From Casuarius casuarius (Eukaryota; Chordata; Aves; Casuariiformes; Casuariidae), in contig PTFA01000011.1 of NCBI GenBank assembly GCA_003342895.1, positions 9,978,490 to 10,042,489 on the forward strand: DNA of 64,000 nt. The letters run 5' to 3'. The notes under the pieces are model-generated. The model was not told where the DNA came from. It made no database searches and was given only the letters and a program-made list of their open reading frames with translations. Position 1 is the stretch's first letter. Every line of letters starts with the position of its first letter. Positions 10,888-21,663 of the stretch are shown piece by piece. Position numbers and translations under genes: made by a program.

Positions 10888-11511
10888 CAGAATCACAGAA
10901 TCACAGAATGCTTGAGGCTGGAAGGGACCTCTGGAGATCTTCTAGACCAACCCCCCTGCTCAAGCAGGGTCACCTAGAGCACGTTGCACAGGACCGTGTC
11001 CAGATGGCTTTTGAATATCTCCAAGGAAGGAGACTCCACTACCTCTCTGGGCAACCTGTTCCAGTGCTCTGTCACCCTCACAGCAAAGAAGTTTTTCCTC
11101 ATATTCACACAGAACTTCCTGTGTTTCAGTTTGTGCTCGTTGCCTCTTGTCCTGTCGCTGGGCACCACTGAGAAGAGTCTGACCCCATCCTCTTGACACC
11201 CTCCCTTCAGATATTTGTATACACTGATAAGATCCCCTCTCAGTCTTCTCTTCTCCAGGCTGAACAGTCCCAGCTCTCTGAGCCTTTCCTCATATGAGAG
11301 ATGCTCCAGTCCCCTAATCATCTTGGTAGCCCTACGCTGGACTCTCTCCAGTAGTTCCATGTCTCTCTTGTATTGGGGAGCCCAGAACTGGACACAGTAC
11401 TCCAGATGTGGCCTCACTAGGGCTGAGTAGAGGGGGAGGATCACCTCCCTCGACCTGCTGGCAACACTCTTCCTAATGCACCCCAGGATACCATTGGCCT
11501 TCTTGGCCACA
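10888..11511 (-). mobile_element. CR1 LINE, 5'-truncated, minus strand
   Basis: CR1 is the dominant non-LTR retrotransposon of birds. On the minus strand this copy runs from inside ORF2 (near 11511) through the ORF2 stop (near 10974), a short 3' untranslated region (10905-10973) and the terminal 8-base repeat region (cagaatca units at 10888-10908). The 5' end is truncated, as usual for CR1, with the break just upstream of the VAKKANG motif. The coding part has no frameshift or stop, so it is a relatively young copy. It aligns end to end with the 3' part of the plus-strand copy at 14150-15163. Confidence 0.95.
10974..11510 (-). pseudogene. CR1 ORF2 C-terminal fragment (178 codons, open)
   Basis: This is the end of the CR1 ORF2 polyprotein (endonuclease plus reverse transcriptase), after the RT palm. 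It includes the [30 protein letters not shown] and [12 protein letters not shown] blocks typical of the CR1 thumb/C-terminal region and ends at the natural stop after LDTVLCNVL. The frame is intact, but the endonuclease and RT catalytic residues (FADD) are missing because of 5' truncation. The apparent start is a GTG codon that is an internal valine of ORF2, so it has no start of its own and probably makes no protein. It differs from the copy at 14556 onward at about 12 of the first 118 residues, counted by eye. Confidence 0.9.
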
Positions 11512-14149
11512 TTAATCTGGATGCTTTTATACTGTCAAGAGAACTAGAATTTGAAAAGTCTTGTGGAAGTTGTATGATACATTAAAATGGTTGCCTAATG
11601 CCCACTCTTTAAAATCATCCTTTTTCCCATTAGAGCTGATGGTCTGTTCTCATACATGTGATTGCAGTGAGAGGCATTTCCTGTGCCCTGCAAATGTCAC
11701 TGGAGCCTGTCATGATTTTTTCAGTGAGAAATACAGAATCAGATAAAACAAGCTATAGGGGAAAGTTAGTTTTGACAAGTCTCAAAAACCAGGAAGAATC
11801 TTTCTGGAGAAAAAAATAGGCATTGTCAAAACCTTCCATTTTGATTTTCAGCTAATTTTTGTTTCTGACTCAGGAAAAACTTTTGTTTCAAAGTGTGATT
11901 ATGCCTGGACTAACAAATGGTAAAAAAAGAGCAGAAGGAAAGTCAAAAATCACATTCACCTGGAGTCTGTGAATATGAGGTCTACGACAGCCTCTAACCA
12001 TATTTTGCTGTGAAAAAGTGCATTGTTTCCAAAAAAAGCATGCTTTGCAGAAAAAAAAGGAAAAAAAAACAGAGAGAGATCTTGATTTTTCATCCTAATT
12101 TGACAAGAGGATCTTTTTTTTTGAAATCTCAAAAATTTTTACCAGAAAAACATTTCCTATTTATGCCCCAGTTATTACCATGATGGACATTTATATAAAT
12201 AATTTTGTTGAGAGAAGGGAGTGAAGAGAAGTCCAGGACCTTCTGTGTTAACTGGTACATTCTGTGCAACTATTGGCTAACCCTCTGCTTTAAAAACCTC
12301 AACGCGTTAGGACTATCAAGACCACCACATTCGTCTGCGATGATGCAGTACACAAAGCCAGTGAGGAATTACACAGAAGGAGAGAACAGAAAGCTCCCAT
12401 AGCACCCAGGTACATGATGAACTCACAGTAGAGACTGGCTTAAATTGGGATTGATACAGCAAAGAAAATGCAGCCTCGCTTTATCTTTACTAAGGTCTTT
12501 CCCCCAGAAATGGAGCTGCTTCTGTAGCATCAAAGCACCTCAGCACCCACCTCCATCATGGAAAATATCTTCCCAACCACAACTTTCAACAGCCTGGAAA
12601 GTTAGGAGCACAGGGAACTTGACGCAGCCCATTGAGAATTTCACCAGCTTACAGGGCACTTCTTAGACCACTGGTAGTAACTGGAGACCCTAAGCAGACA
12701 GGGCTGTAGGCTGTGTTCACTCAGCTGTGCAGGAATGGTCTCCAGGTTGATCTTTAAACCAAATTCACAGGTTGCCTGTCCTGCCTGATTGCAGGAGAAC
12801 CATTGGGACAGGCTAGGTTTCAGCAGTGCCTGCACACTGCACTGCTGGACAATGCAGGGGCCGCTCACCTGGCAAGGAAACCAGCCTTGGGCAGTCTGGT
12901 CGCCCTGGAAACCTCCATCTATTTTCTTCTGCCCGCAACCAATGGCAGGGAGACAAGGTGGTACACGGTCCTTGGAAGGGCTCCAACGTTGGCTGCCCCA
13001 AGGGCTGACAGGTTCAGTGCCTCGGCACGACTTTGTACTGCCTAGCAGGGAAGAGCCAGTGTGAGGAGCCTGAGGATATGAGGTACAGTGCGAGTATGGC
13101 TAAAGGGCCAGAGAGAGGAGGGCTTTTGGCCTGAGGACATACTGGATAAGAAAGTGCCACTTACAGCCCTCTCTCTGGTTTTGCACCTGCCCTTATCTTT
13201 CAGCATCCAGGATGTGTGCTCAAATTGACACAATAACTGATGGAAATTTCAGTTATGAAAATAACAGACCCACATTGCATGTTGTTATTCATCAGCTCAG
13301 ACCTGGCGGAGGGCTCCAGAAAACTGCTCTCATCTCCTGACAAAAGTATTAACTGAAGACAAAGTTTCTACGCCTGCATTTTCAAATGAGATCAGGTCTC
13401 ACAAAGCCTGGTCAAAAGAGAGGGGGCATAGAAAGATGATTGTCCACAACTACTGCAGACAGGACCCCAAAAAGCAACAGTTTAGCTACAGGTTCTCCCT
13501 TCTCCTTTTTTCATTCCACATTTCAATGACATTTGAGAGTCCTTTCAGATTTTAAAACACATAGATTTTGACATTTTATTACTTGCCTGTGTCTGTTTTA
13601 TGGTTATTAGGATGGGTGAAAAATTAAGCCTCCTGGAGGCTGCAACGAAAACCTCTATTTATTCAAAGGGCATGTAAAAAATCCCCTGTAGGCAACATAA
13701 TGAGATTTAGGGTCATTTCTGGATCTCAATTTCTTTGCATAATGAGTGTCAGAAGCTCAATGTCAAATCCCTTCTGTCCATCCAGTAGCCCTCTTCACTC
13801 TCCCTGTGCCTCTGGAGTCAAGGGGACCCACCTGGCAAGGGATTTGGGCACAAGGCGATGTTTGAATTCCTTCACATTTTGACACTAATCTCCAAGGCAT
13901 TATGATTTCAAGGCAGTCTAGATGCTGATGAATGTCACCCAAGACAGCAAGATCCATGTGCGAATAGTCTAGTGGCTGAGGTCTCTCTGGAAGCTCAGGA
14001 GACACACTTTAAGTTAGCTTAGACTTCTCAGAAGGTAACACAGATGGCAAAGTCTAAAAGAGATCATATTTTAGTTTCAGCTTATTTTCTGTTCCTCTGA
14101 GGTAAAGTGCTCCAGATACAGATCATCATAAATTCTCTCATCAAATTAT
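11512..14149. other. Non-coding sequence between two CR1 copies
   Basis: Spacer of the inverted CR1 pair. A-rich tracts lie at 12046-12070 and T/A runs near 12113-12140. A GC-richer part at about 12780-13090 contains several short frames open at once on both strands, none resembling a protein family. No splice-consistent exon or RNA gene is seen. Confidence 0.55.
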
Positions 14150-15163
14150 TTCAGAGGGTTGTGATCAATGGTGCAAAGACTAGTTGGAGGCCTGTAGCTA
14201 GCGGTGTCCCCCAGGGGCCAATACTGGGTCCACTGTTGTTCAACTTATTCATCATTGACCTGGATGAAGGAACAGAGTGCACCCCCAGCAAATTTGCTGA
14301 TGATACCAAACTGGGAGGAGTGGCTGATACCCCAGAGGGCTGTGCTGCCAGAGGGACCTCAACTGCCTGGAGAGATGGGCAGAGGGGAACCTCATGAAGT
14401 TCAGCAAAGGGAAGTGCAGGGTCCTGCAGCTGGGGAGGAATAACCCCATGCACCAGGACAGGCTGGGGGCTGACCTGCTGAAAGGCAGCTCTGTGGACAA
14501 GGACCTGGGGGTCCTGGTGGACAACAAGTTGACCACGAGCCAGCAACGTGCCCTTGTGGCCAAGAAGGCCAATGGCATCCTGGGGTGCATTAGGAAGAGC
14601 ATTGCCAGCAGGTCGAGGGAGGTGATCCTCCCCCTCTACTCAGCCCTAGTGAGGCCACATCTGGAGTACTGTGTCCAGTTCTGGGCTCCACAGTATGAGA
14701 GAGAGATGGAGCTATTGGATCAAATCTAGCATAGGGCTAGAAAGATGATTAGGGGACTGGAGCATCTCTCATATGAGGAAAGGCTCAGAGAGCTGGGACT
14801 GTTCAGCCTGGAGAAGAGAAGACTGAGGGGGAATCTTATCAACATGTATAAATATCTGAAGGGAGGGTGTCAAGAGGATGGGGTCAGACTCTTCTCAGTG
14901 GTGCCCAGTGACAGGAGGCAACGGGCACAAACTGAAACACAGGAAGTTCCATCTGAACATGAGGAAAAACTTCTTTACTGTGAGGGTGACAGAGCACTGG
15001 AACGGGTTGCCCAGAGAGGTTCTCCTTCCTTGGAGATATTCAAAAGCCATCTGGACACGGTCCTGTGCAACATGTTCTAGGTGACCCTGCTTGAGCAGGG
15101 GGTTGGTCTAGAAGATTTCCAGAGGTCTCTTCCAATCCCAACCATTCTGTGATTCTGTGATTT
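14150..15163 (+). mobile_element. CR1 LINE, 5'-truncated, plus strand, ~1.0 kb
   Basis: This copy includes part of the RT palm, the C-terminal region of ORF2, the stop near 15080, the 3' untranslated part (tgaccctgcttgagcaggggg at 15082-15102) and terminal attctgtg repeats to 15163. It is 5'-truncated at about 14150, as typical for target-primed insertion. The 3' 608 bases match the minus-strand copy at 10888-11511, making an inverted repeat. It shows frameshifts and one in-frame stop, so it is older or less constrained than that copy. It is the longest CR1 coding remnant in the window. Confidence 0.95.
14155..15080 (+). pseudogene. CR1 ORF2 reverse transcriptase fragment, broken
   Basis: The translation shows RT motif SGVPQG (14200-14217) and the catalytic FADD box (14293-14304), both characteristic of LINE reverse transcriptases. 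The C-terminal blocks [15 protein letters not shown] (from 14556), [15 protein letters not shown] and LEKRRLRG follow. Breaks: a frameshift between the FADD region and about 14394, an in-frame TAG at 14727-14729 (after ELLDQI), a frameshift near 14915-14920 in the PSDR region, and a compensating one near 15020. Upstream RT motifs and the endonuclease domain are lost by 5' truncation. It cannot encode a functional enzyme. Confidence 0.9.
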
Positions 15164-17668
15164 TAGTATAAGGATCACCTTTTGTATTCTGGCAGTTCCA
15201 CATCAGCTTTGGCCTGGAGGAACCACTCAGAGCTAGGAGGGGCAAAGTCTTTCAGGCGCTCTCAGGCTTGAGCTGCTGAGATGACCATTCCCTAGACAGC
15301 AGAAATCACGAATGAAAAGTATTTTTGTGCCTTGAACTGCAGAGATGAAATCAGCCTCCCAAGAACTCAGAATAAACACAGAGCTACAAGGAATTATACC
15401 TTCAGTCGGACATTGTCTAAATGAGGAGAAAGTCATTACTTGCACAGGAAGGTCTTGGAAAAGTCACGGATTCAGGCAGGTTACCCCAAGGAACAGTGAA
15501 GATCTCCAAGCACAGCTCTATTTCTCCTTGGTAAAGGTGAGGTCTCAGATTTCCCATTTAGGAAACACCTCCGAAAGCAAAGGGTTACATGCATATTGTG
15601 CTTCATAATCCCATGGGGAACTGAACTGAGAGAGCTTGTGCTTTTATTCGATTGAACCTATCATCTCTCTTGAAAGTGATGAATTATGGGGTGCTGTGTT
15701 AATAAAGTCTATTAAGCAAATCTCTCGGCTTCTGCATAAGTTACTTGACAAAGGACCGTACTAGCCCAGGCACTTTTTCTTTATGGTTCTCTCCTGCGCA
15801 AATGGAGATCAGCCAGGGCAGTGCATCGGGGCATGTGCCCACAGCCCAGGCGTGGCTCTGGCTGCTTTGAGCTACTCCGCTGTGCTGCCCCTCTTCTGTG
15901 CGTTTTTGCACTTGCAAGTAGCCATGACTCTCTGGCAAACTCCTAAGGCTGCATGCAAAGTGGCTTACCCAGCACACGCAGTGTGTGAGCTCCTAGGCAG
16001 ACACCTCCAAAAGACTGACCCGCTGTGAACAAAGAATGCATCAGTGCTTTCATTCAAGAAGAGGTGGCAGTTGCAGAGCTGATGGGAAAGGATCAGATTG
16101 CCCCGTGCATCTGATCTAACTGGTTGCCACGGGTATTGTATGCAGCCTGTAGGCATTCTGCTTGGGGCAGCCACTCCAACAGTGCAGCCACCTGCAATCA
16201 CAGCTGAGTTGAACAGATTTGCAACTAAAATTTTGAGGGTTAATTTTTCTCTTCTCTCAAGGAAGTTCCTTCTTTCTGTGAACCTGCTGTAGAAAACTAG
16301 ATATGTGGAAATGGCAATATTTCAGGCCAGATATTTTGCTGTGGTCCTTATGGGAGTCCCTAAAGTTACCTTAACAGCTGGGCTCCCTACCAAGATAAGA
16401 TTCCCCACGGGGCACTCTGGAAGCACTGCGAGAGGAGAAACTCTGGCACATCATGGGAAAAAAATGAACAAATTTTGGTTTGTGTTGAAATTTGGCACTG
16501 CAAAAAAAAGGATTTTGTGTAACAAGGTAAACCCTACATGGACCCAAAGGAACGTGTGCAAGGCTGGAGGTGCCAGAATTTTTTGTCTTTGCTCTGCCTT
16601 TGAGAGCAGGTACCATCCAAGCCTCCCCTTCCCACTGACATGACACATTTCTGGCTGCTCTGTGCAAGTCTTGTGTGACTCTGGCATTCTTGGCTGAGGG
16701 CAGCATTTCTCCTCTCTCTGCCAGATTACCCGGCTAAAGGCCGAATCCCTCTCATGACTGATGGATTATCACACTAAATGCAGAGTTCCTGGAATTCCTG
16801 ACTCCTGTAAAGGATTCTTTGGAGGTCTGTGACAAGTCCCAGCCTTTGGACAAGAAAATAAATTCATGGTCAGAGGAAAACTCCAAATGTGCTTTGCCAT
16901 GCTGCCTTGAACTTGCCTAAATCTGGGTTTCTGTGGAAAGGGATGGAAACATGTCATGGCCTACAGCAGGTCATTTCTTAATTGCTGGGTGGTGTCTCTT
17001 CTGGAAAATCACTTCTCTGCTTAGGAGGCTCCTTTCTATACAGGATGTCTCCACATCAGTGGGGGAATGCAGGCATCAACAAGTCTTTTTTATGAGTCCT
17101 GCACCTCAGCTTGTGGGACCTCAAGCAACACAGCAGGCCAAAGGACAACAGAAGGTACACCCTGGGTATCCCAAATGTGGTCCACTGCCTGACACAGATG
17201 AGCACGAAGTGCTCTCAGTATGAGACAGGATTCATAAAACAGACAGGGAGTCTTTAAATCATCAGCTAGCTACTGCCCTCAGACCTAGCTATAGACCAGC
17301 ACTCTGCAGTCCTGGTTGCAGCAAGAGGTGATCCAATGCCAGACCAAACCTGTCCGCAGGCAGGCTGAGATGGCGCCCAGCCATCATCTGTCCATCTGCA
17401 CCCTGCACCCTCCCGCCTCCCACCCAACAGCAGCTTCTCAGGGACCACCAGCCGGTCTCAGAAATTCCACCGTCTGTTGGCGGCTTTACAAACATTTTCT
17501 ATATACTTATGAAACAGCACCTTTCCTTTGGAAATAGCTATTAAGATCAAAAACAAACTAACAGGAAAATACCAAAACAAACCAACTCCTCAACCTTGTA
17601 AAAAGTTACCTGAAAAGGTAAAACATTTCATTTTGGCTCAAACATATTTCTATTCTGTTTTTCTTCTG
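15164..17668. other. Non-coding unique sequence, no gene seen
   Basis: Frames up to 112 codons (around 16305-16706) are open on both strands and resemble nothing known. No repeat is recognised with confidence, although 15420-15490 has some MIR-like words ('cttggaaaagtcac'). Confidence 0.55.
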
Positions 17669-17669
17669 G

Positions 17670-17697
17670 GAGAAAAAAAAAAGAAAGAAAGAAAGAA
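17670..17697. repeat. (GAAA)n microsatellite with A run
   Basis: A short A-run passes into about four AAAG units. The frames on both strands around it (KKKKERKN, FFLFFFSQKK) are its translations. Confidence 0.9.
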
Positions 17698-20600
17698 CAT
17701 GAGGCTCCCTAGCAAGAACCTGTTGCCACTCTACAGAGATCATTTTCTTGTTCAGTGTTTTCAGTTCAAAACACAAAGAAACATAAAGAAAAACTATATT
17801 CCAGGTGTGATCTGCCTTGCTCAAACTCAGGTGCCTGGTGAAAGAGCAGGATCTCACCATGGCTAAAAGGGGAACCAGCACACACTCTTTGGGGTTGACT
17901 TTGGCAACCCAGCACAAAGAAGCTGAAGGCGGCTCCTTCACAGCTGAAGAGGGAGCAAGGCTCGTTTCAGCTGCTCCCTCCTCTCTGCATTTCTTCATGC
18001 TGTGCTGTTTGTATTTCGGAGGCTCTGACTTACACTCTCCGAGCTCCCGGTTGCTGTGAGGTTTCCAAGCAAGCTTTGCCATCATGCATGCTTACTTCTT
18101 GACTGAATTTTAACTCCTGAGTCTTCGCGAAGAGGAATTGCCTAGAGAAAACGTCAATATTCAAGTGCTTTCTCCCCTTCAGAACGTGATGCTATTACTT
18201 AGCTCAGCCGCACCGTCACTTGTGCTTGTTTGAAGGACGCCCGACACAATTTCTGTTTCTCCTCTGGGCCCTTTGCTGAGTTCACATATTGAACATAGGA
18301 TTCTGTTCCCTTTCAATCTAGCCAGAATCCTATTAGCTACAACATTTTTACAATTCATGAGCCACACCAGGGGTTTGCTAACATTCATTTGCTAGTCTTT
18401 CTAGCTCACTGGCAAGGTGTCCAATTAGTCTAAACAGCTCCTAGCTTTAGTAGAGTTAATTGTTTCACATTGCACAGAAATGGCAGGGGAGCACCCTAAA
18501 TTTCCCAGGAGGATTTTTAATTATTGTTACTTTGCTGCTGCTACTCATTTCCCCTTTCCTTCCATAAAGTCTCCCATCACCTCTTGTACGAGTTTTCTTC
18601 TGTCAGATCTATCTGTCACAGCGTGACTGTATCACCAGCATTGTTCATCCACAATTAACTTGCAACTCTTGTAGATGGTCGTGGGGGGAAGGACTGTAAA
18701 AATTGTTTTCCTCACGTTCTTTTGTTTGTCTTCTCTGAAGAACTACTTGTGGATTTTGGCATAAATGCATCCTGCTTAGATTCTCAGTCTCTGCAGTTAT
18801 GGGAACCATCATTAGTGAGCAGAAAAACGGGCACAAACTTAGAGACGCTTGGAATTTGGATTTTAATGTTTTACTAAGAGCCTGAAACTGAGAAATTCAA
18901 GGCCAAGTAACTACAAGGTGTGTTTCCATATGGGTCATGGTTTTGGCAAAGACCTGGATTGAGGGCAGATTTCCCCATCCCAGACAGGGACTCTAAACAC
19001 ATGACTATGAGGTAAAATTACCTGATAGTAATCTTACCTTGCGCTCACTTCCTACCCTCTGAGTTGTGAATCTGCACTGATTTATTGCTTTTCCAGTCAC
19101 TGTACCACAGCAAGCTTGGCCAGAATTTTGAACGGTTTTGAATCAATGAGCTGTTCTCCAGTGGCCAGAGTATTCACCAGGGAAAAACCACCCAGCCTTC
19201 CCCATGCACAGCTGTAACTTCTCCCAGCTGGCAGTGCCCTCTCTGTCACTGCCACAGGAAGAAGCAGATTTGTGTATTTCATAACTTTCTGTGATGGGAA
19301 GTTAAGCAAAAAGGAGGAAAGATATATTCACATCACATTACAGAGGTGTCATGGAATGAACCAGAAAACATGTGGAGTTTTCCCCATGCTTTCTCCCCTT
19401 CCTGGCAAAATCTGTCTCCTGGCCTGATGCCCTCCCAAGTCAAACAACACATGCCCATGGAATAGATTTGCTGACCGCTGTTTCCAGACCAGTCTCTCAA
19501 AAGTTGCCAGCTGGGGGCTGGTTTAACATGCCCACAGAAGCTGAGATGCAATCAGCTGTGTGGCCTTTCATAAGGCCCATGGCTTTATGTTCACACCATG
19601 CCTTGCAACACTGCCAAGTTTCACATTTTCTCACTTTCTAATATTTTCCAAACAAACCAGGGAGTCCTATCCCTCCCTTCCCACCTGCATTTCAAATTAT
19701 GGACAAACAATGGACTTTTTGTTTGATAGATAAAATGAAAAATCAGACACCTTCAGTACCAGTGTCCCTCAAACCTAACCTTCAGTTCAGGTTTAGAGAG
19801 AGGAAACATTTCAGTTTAATCCAATCCATTTTTGAGGGCCAGTTTAGTCATTTAGCTCTTTTTCAGTTAAGCTGATTCTTAAATTTGAAAATTCTCTAGA
19901 AATTTAAAAAAAAAAACCTCATTAGACATGAAAGGCTTTATTATGAAAGCATTCTTATGAAGCTGCTGTTTCCAAAGGAAAGCACTTCAGCTGGTAAATT
20001 CCCAGATGACATTTTTCTTTTCTTTTCTTTTTAATTCATCTCTACCTTTTTCTGGCTGAAATTCATTGCCAGTGCTGTTCAACCCTTTCTTAAATATCTT
20101 AAATATTTGCCTTTACTTACTCCTCTTATTTCTCATTAAGTGAATTTCAAGCCCATCTATGCTATGAAACAGCACAACAAAACCATACGGCAGCTGCCCC
20201 TTGAGGGCGTTGGAAGATACAGACCTGGAAGGAGCAGAGACCCGAGAGGCACCTTGGCACTGTACAGCTCTCTGTACAGGAGCACTTTTCATCACTCTGA
20301 AGACTGACATGAAAAGTAGTCCTATTCTGTACATTTATCTAAGTATAAGAAAGCAACAATGAGATCCAGACCTCAGCTGGAAAATTGTTAAAGACCTAGA
20401 AACAGGAAGATATTGAAAACCCCTGGATAAACGGCACTGCAAAGGGGTGGGCTCTCCTGTCAGCAGAGATGGCACCCTGTGGAAGGAGACGGGCTCTGGC
20501 TGGTGGAAGAGGGACAGGCTGAGACATGGAAACAGTCTCTCTGAGCAGGGTCTCTGTGGCTTGCGCACACCCCACGCTGCTCCGCATGTCTGCCGCAGCC

Positions 20601-20770
20601 ATCAGCTGGCCTCATGCACAAGGACTTGCAGGCCTGGGTTTTGGACCTGACCAATTTTCTCCAGATTCCCTAAGTAGCCCTTCCTCTCCCTACCCCTCAT
20701 TTCTCCTGCAACATATTGCCATATGCAGCAGGGCTCCAACAGCACGGCTTCATTGCCTGCTCGTTAGTCT
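17698..20770. other. Non-coding unique sequence, no gene seen
   Basis: The longest frame (minus, 17606-18085, 159 codons) begins in unique sequence and runs through the GAAA repeat, so I do not accept it as a gene. An A run lies near 19905-19916 and TTTTC repeats near 20015-20030. Nothing else is recognised. Confidence 0.55.
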
Positions 20771-20895
20771 CTTTTCCTCTCTCTTGTTTCTCTCCCCACT
20801 TTAAAAAGTTGCTTCCCTCCCTCCTTTCACTCTCTTTCTTCTCCTTTTTCTTTTCATTTTCTTCCTCCCGGTGCTTTGGTTTTATCTTTGACTTT
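20771..20895. repeat. Polypyrimidine-rich tract (CT/TTC-rich)
   Basis: About 120 bases are almost only C and T on the plus strand, with many TTTCT/CTCCC words and a few interruptions. This is low-complexity sequence. It resembles a long polypyrimidine tract, but no acceptor-exon boundary with a coding exon follows. Confidence 0.7.
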
Positions 20896-21634
20896 TAAAA
20901 ATGGAACCTGGCTATAAAATTCACCGTATGGATTATCCATTTTTCAAAAGAGTGCTCTTGACATTATGTGGGGAGAGAATTCAGGAGGAATATATATAAC
21001 TGTAATCGAGCAAACAGCAAAAATGCTTCCTCCAGAGAATTCCTCACAGTTCACTAAGAAAAAACAAAGCCTAGACACTGAATCATAAACCTCCACCTTA
21101 ATTATAGACACACAGCAGCATGGTATCACAGTGGTGATGTTACTGTTGCACAGCTACCGTGTTGAGTGTGTCTGCCGAGGACAGTCAAGAAGCTGATGGA
21201 GAGCTGGGATAAGTAATTCTTCAGAAATACTCCATTTAGGAAAAGAAGCAGCAAGAACTATTAGCAATTTCAGAGTGTCAGGTAACTGGGCATTTCGTCT
21301 GGGGGAGAGAGAGATGAAGAATCAGTCAAAGCTTTTTCATCAGTGAGAGAAGAGAAATGGCATGAAGTGAAGAGAAAAAGTAGGAACCTGGAGGAAAAGA
21401 AAAGCCAGGAGGAAAAGATCACATTGAAACCTTCCTTCCAATAAGGGGGCAGGGTGAGGGTATGGGATAACCACATGTGGCAGCAACTTGATGGAAATTG
21501 TGTGATCTGACTCAGCTTCAGAATAACTGCATAAATTTTATAATCAGTGCAATAACCGGAAAGAAGGAAATATCTGGTTCAGTCTTTGGAAAACAATCAT
21601 TTCTCATTTGGGAACAATCCTCAAGTACCCGTAG
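20896..21634. other. Non-coding unique sequence, no gene seen
   Basis: The purine-rich region at about 21240-21420 gives lysine/serine-rich short frames of no recognisable family. Nothing else stands out. Confidence 0.55.
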
Positions 21635-21663
21635 CCCCCCTTCCCTCCCCCCCCCCCCCCCCC
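21635..21663. repeat. C-rich tract with 17-C homopolymer
   Basis: C runs are interrupted by short T pieces and end in seventeen consecutive C (21647-21663). On the minus strand this is a G-run able to form quadruplex-type structure. Length here is prone to sequencing error. Confidence 0.95.

Noticed and set aside
10974..11510. CR1 ORF2 fragment considered as a domesticated host gene
   Set aside because: It starts at an internal GTG of ORF2 directly at the truncation point, has no promoter or start of its own, and ends in standard CR1 3' sequence.
17606..18085. 159-codon minus-strand frame
   Set aside because: It reads through a GAAA microsatellite (FFLFFFSQKK) and shows no family resemblance.
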